DNA from: Caulobacteraceae bacterium
GTDB taxonomy: Bacteria > Pseudomonadota > Alphaproteobacteria > Caulobacterales > Caulobacteraceae
Direction: 5' to 3'
NCBI GenBank assembly: GCA_947484535.1
Contig: CANKPO010000093.1
Location: 1 to 6,000 of the forward strand
Length of the DNA: 6,000 nt
Position 1 is the first letter of the stretch. Every line of letters begins with the position of its first letter. Below are positions 5,183 to 6,000 of the stretch, piece by piece. The position numbers and the translations under genes are program-made. The notes under the pieces are model-generated. The model saw nothing but the letters and a program-made list of their open reading frames with translations. It ran no database searches and was not told the origin of the DNA.

Positions 5183-6000
5183 ATGGCTACTGCAGCTCAA
5201 TCCTTGTCGGTGATGTCGCCCGATGGCGGCCTGTCCCGCTATCTGACTGAGATTCGCAAGTTCCCCATGTTGGCCAAGGACGAAGAGTTCATGCTGGCCA
5301 AGCGTTGGCGCGAACATGAAGACCCCAATGCTGCCCACCGTCTGGTGACATCACACCTACGTCTCGTGGCCAAGATTGCCATGGGCTATCGCGGCTATGG
5401 CCTGCCCATCGGCGAGGTGATCTCCGAAGGCAATGTCGGCCTGATGCAGGCGGTCAAGAAGTTCGAGCCCGAGCGCGGCTTTCGCTTGGCGACCTATGCC
5501 ATGTGGTGGATCCGCGCCTCGATCCAAGAATATATCCTGCGGTCTTGGTCGCTGGTGAAGATGGGCACGACCGGCGCGCAAAAGAAGCTATTCTTCAACC
5601 TGCGCAAGGCCAAGTCAGAGATCAGCGCCTTTGAAGAGGGCGATCTTCGCCCTGACCAGGTTAGCCACATCGCCACCCGTCTGGGCGTGCTGAACGAGGA
5701 AGTCATCTCGATGAACCGGCGCCTGTCCGGTCCAGATGCGTCCCTAAACGCGCCCTTGCGGGTCGATGGTGATGGCGAGTGGCAGGACTGGCTGGCCGAC
5801 GACAATGCGGTGAGCCAAGAGACCCAACTGGCCGACAGTGAAGAGCGCGGAATCCGCACGACCCTGCTGCAATCGGCCATGACCGAACTGTCAGACCGTG
5901 AACGCCACATTCTGACCGAGCGGCGCCTTAAGGACGACCCCACGACACTTGAGGACCTGGCCAGTCACTATGGCGTTAGCCGTGAGCGGGTGCGCCAGAT
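5183..6000 (+). CDS. rpoH: RNA polymerase heat-shock sigma factor RpoH (sigma-32), C-terminus cut by window edge
   Basis: The 272 visible codons run without a stop to the window edge. Region 1.2 starts near GGLSRYLTEIRKFPML (15-30). Region 2 includes HLRLVAKIAMGYRGYGLP (58-75), SEGNVGLMQAVKKFEP (81-96) and the core-binding and -10-reading helices through ATYAMWWIRASIQEYILRSW (103-122). The RpoH-box QKKLFFNLRKAK (133-144) is diagnostic for sigma-32 over other sigma-70 relatives. Region 4 has LSDRERHIL (236-244) and the -35-reading helix-turn-helix TLEDLASHYGVSRERVRQ (255-272). Roughly the last 20-25 residues are missing. Of the E. coli region 2.1 residues tied to chaperone/FtsH control (Leu47, Ala50, Ile54), the aligned residues here are Pro48, Ala51 and Val55, so that surface is only partly kept. 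The protein directs transcription of chaperone and protease genes. A sigma-32-like promoter upstream suggests autoregulation. Confidence 0.97.
   Translation, partial: MATAAQSLSVMSPDGGLSRYLTEIRKFPMLAKDEEFMLAKRWREHEDPNAAHRLVTSHLRLVAKIAMGYRGYGLPIGEVISEGNVGLMQAVKKFEPERGFRLATYAMWWIRASIQEYILRSWSLVKMGTTGAQKKLFFNLRKAKSEISAFEEGDLRPDQVSHIATRLGVLNEEVISMNRRLSGPDASLNAPLRVDGDGEWQDWLADDNAVSQETQLADSEERGIRTTLLQSAMTELSDRERHILTERRLKDDPTTLEDLASHYGVSRERVRQ

Noticed and set aside
5494..5943. Minus-strand 149-codon open frame opposite rpoH
   Set aside because: Ser/Arg-rich shadow of rpoH codons with no recognisable domain.

Overview
The window looks like chromosomal DNA from an alphaproteobacterium, most likely a member of the Caulobacterales. 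The main reason is the sigma-32 gene at the right end: its N-terminus and its very well conserved regions 2 and 4 read like the RpoH of Caulobacter and its relatives. A pseudouridine synthase gene directly upstream of rpoH, a moderately high GC content and a TonB-dependent receptor all fit. The genus is inferred from recall of family sequences and was not searched.

Layout: four protein genes fill almost the whole window in two divergent pairs. On the minus strand, a TonB-dependent outer-membrane receptor (1555-3924) is followed after 45 bp by a PhoD-type alkaline phosphatase/phosphodiesterase (1509 down to position 1, C-terminus cut off by the window edge). On the plus strand, a complete RluD-type 23S rRNA pseudouridine synthase (4022-5023) is followed after 159 bp by rpoH (5183 to 6000, C-terminus cut off). 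A 97-bp divergent intergenic region (3925-4021) separates the pairs.

How they work together: the receptor and phosphatase look like one transcription unit for scavenging organic phosphate. The receptor would import a phosphorylated substrate, or products of its breakdown, across the outer membrane, and the probably Tat-exported phosphatase would release phosphate. A PHO-box-like direct repeat sits 54 bp upstream of the receptor start and supports control by PhoB, but it is imperfect (10 of 14 positions). The right half is housekeeping and stress control: ribosome modification, then the heat-shock sigma factor. Upstream of rpoH is a close match to the alphaproteobacterial sigma-32 promoter, suggesting positive autoregulation. 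The rpoH leader also holds a seven-codon reading frame whose stop codon overlaps the rpoH ribosome binding site.

No RNA genes, insertion sequences, CRISPR arrays or phage genes were seen. The most interesting material is regulatory: the shared divergent control region, the rpoH leader, and an 11-bp perfect hairpin inside the phosphatase gene. I did not find a clearly new multi-gene system.
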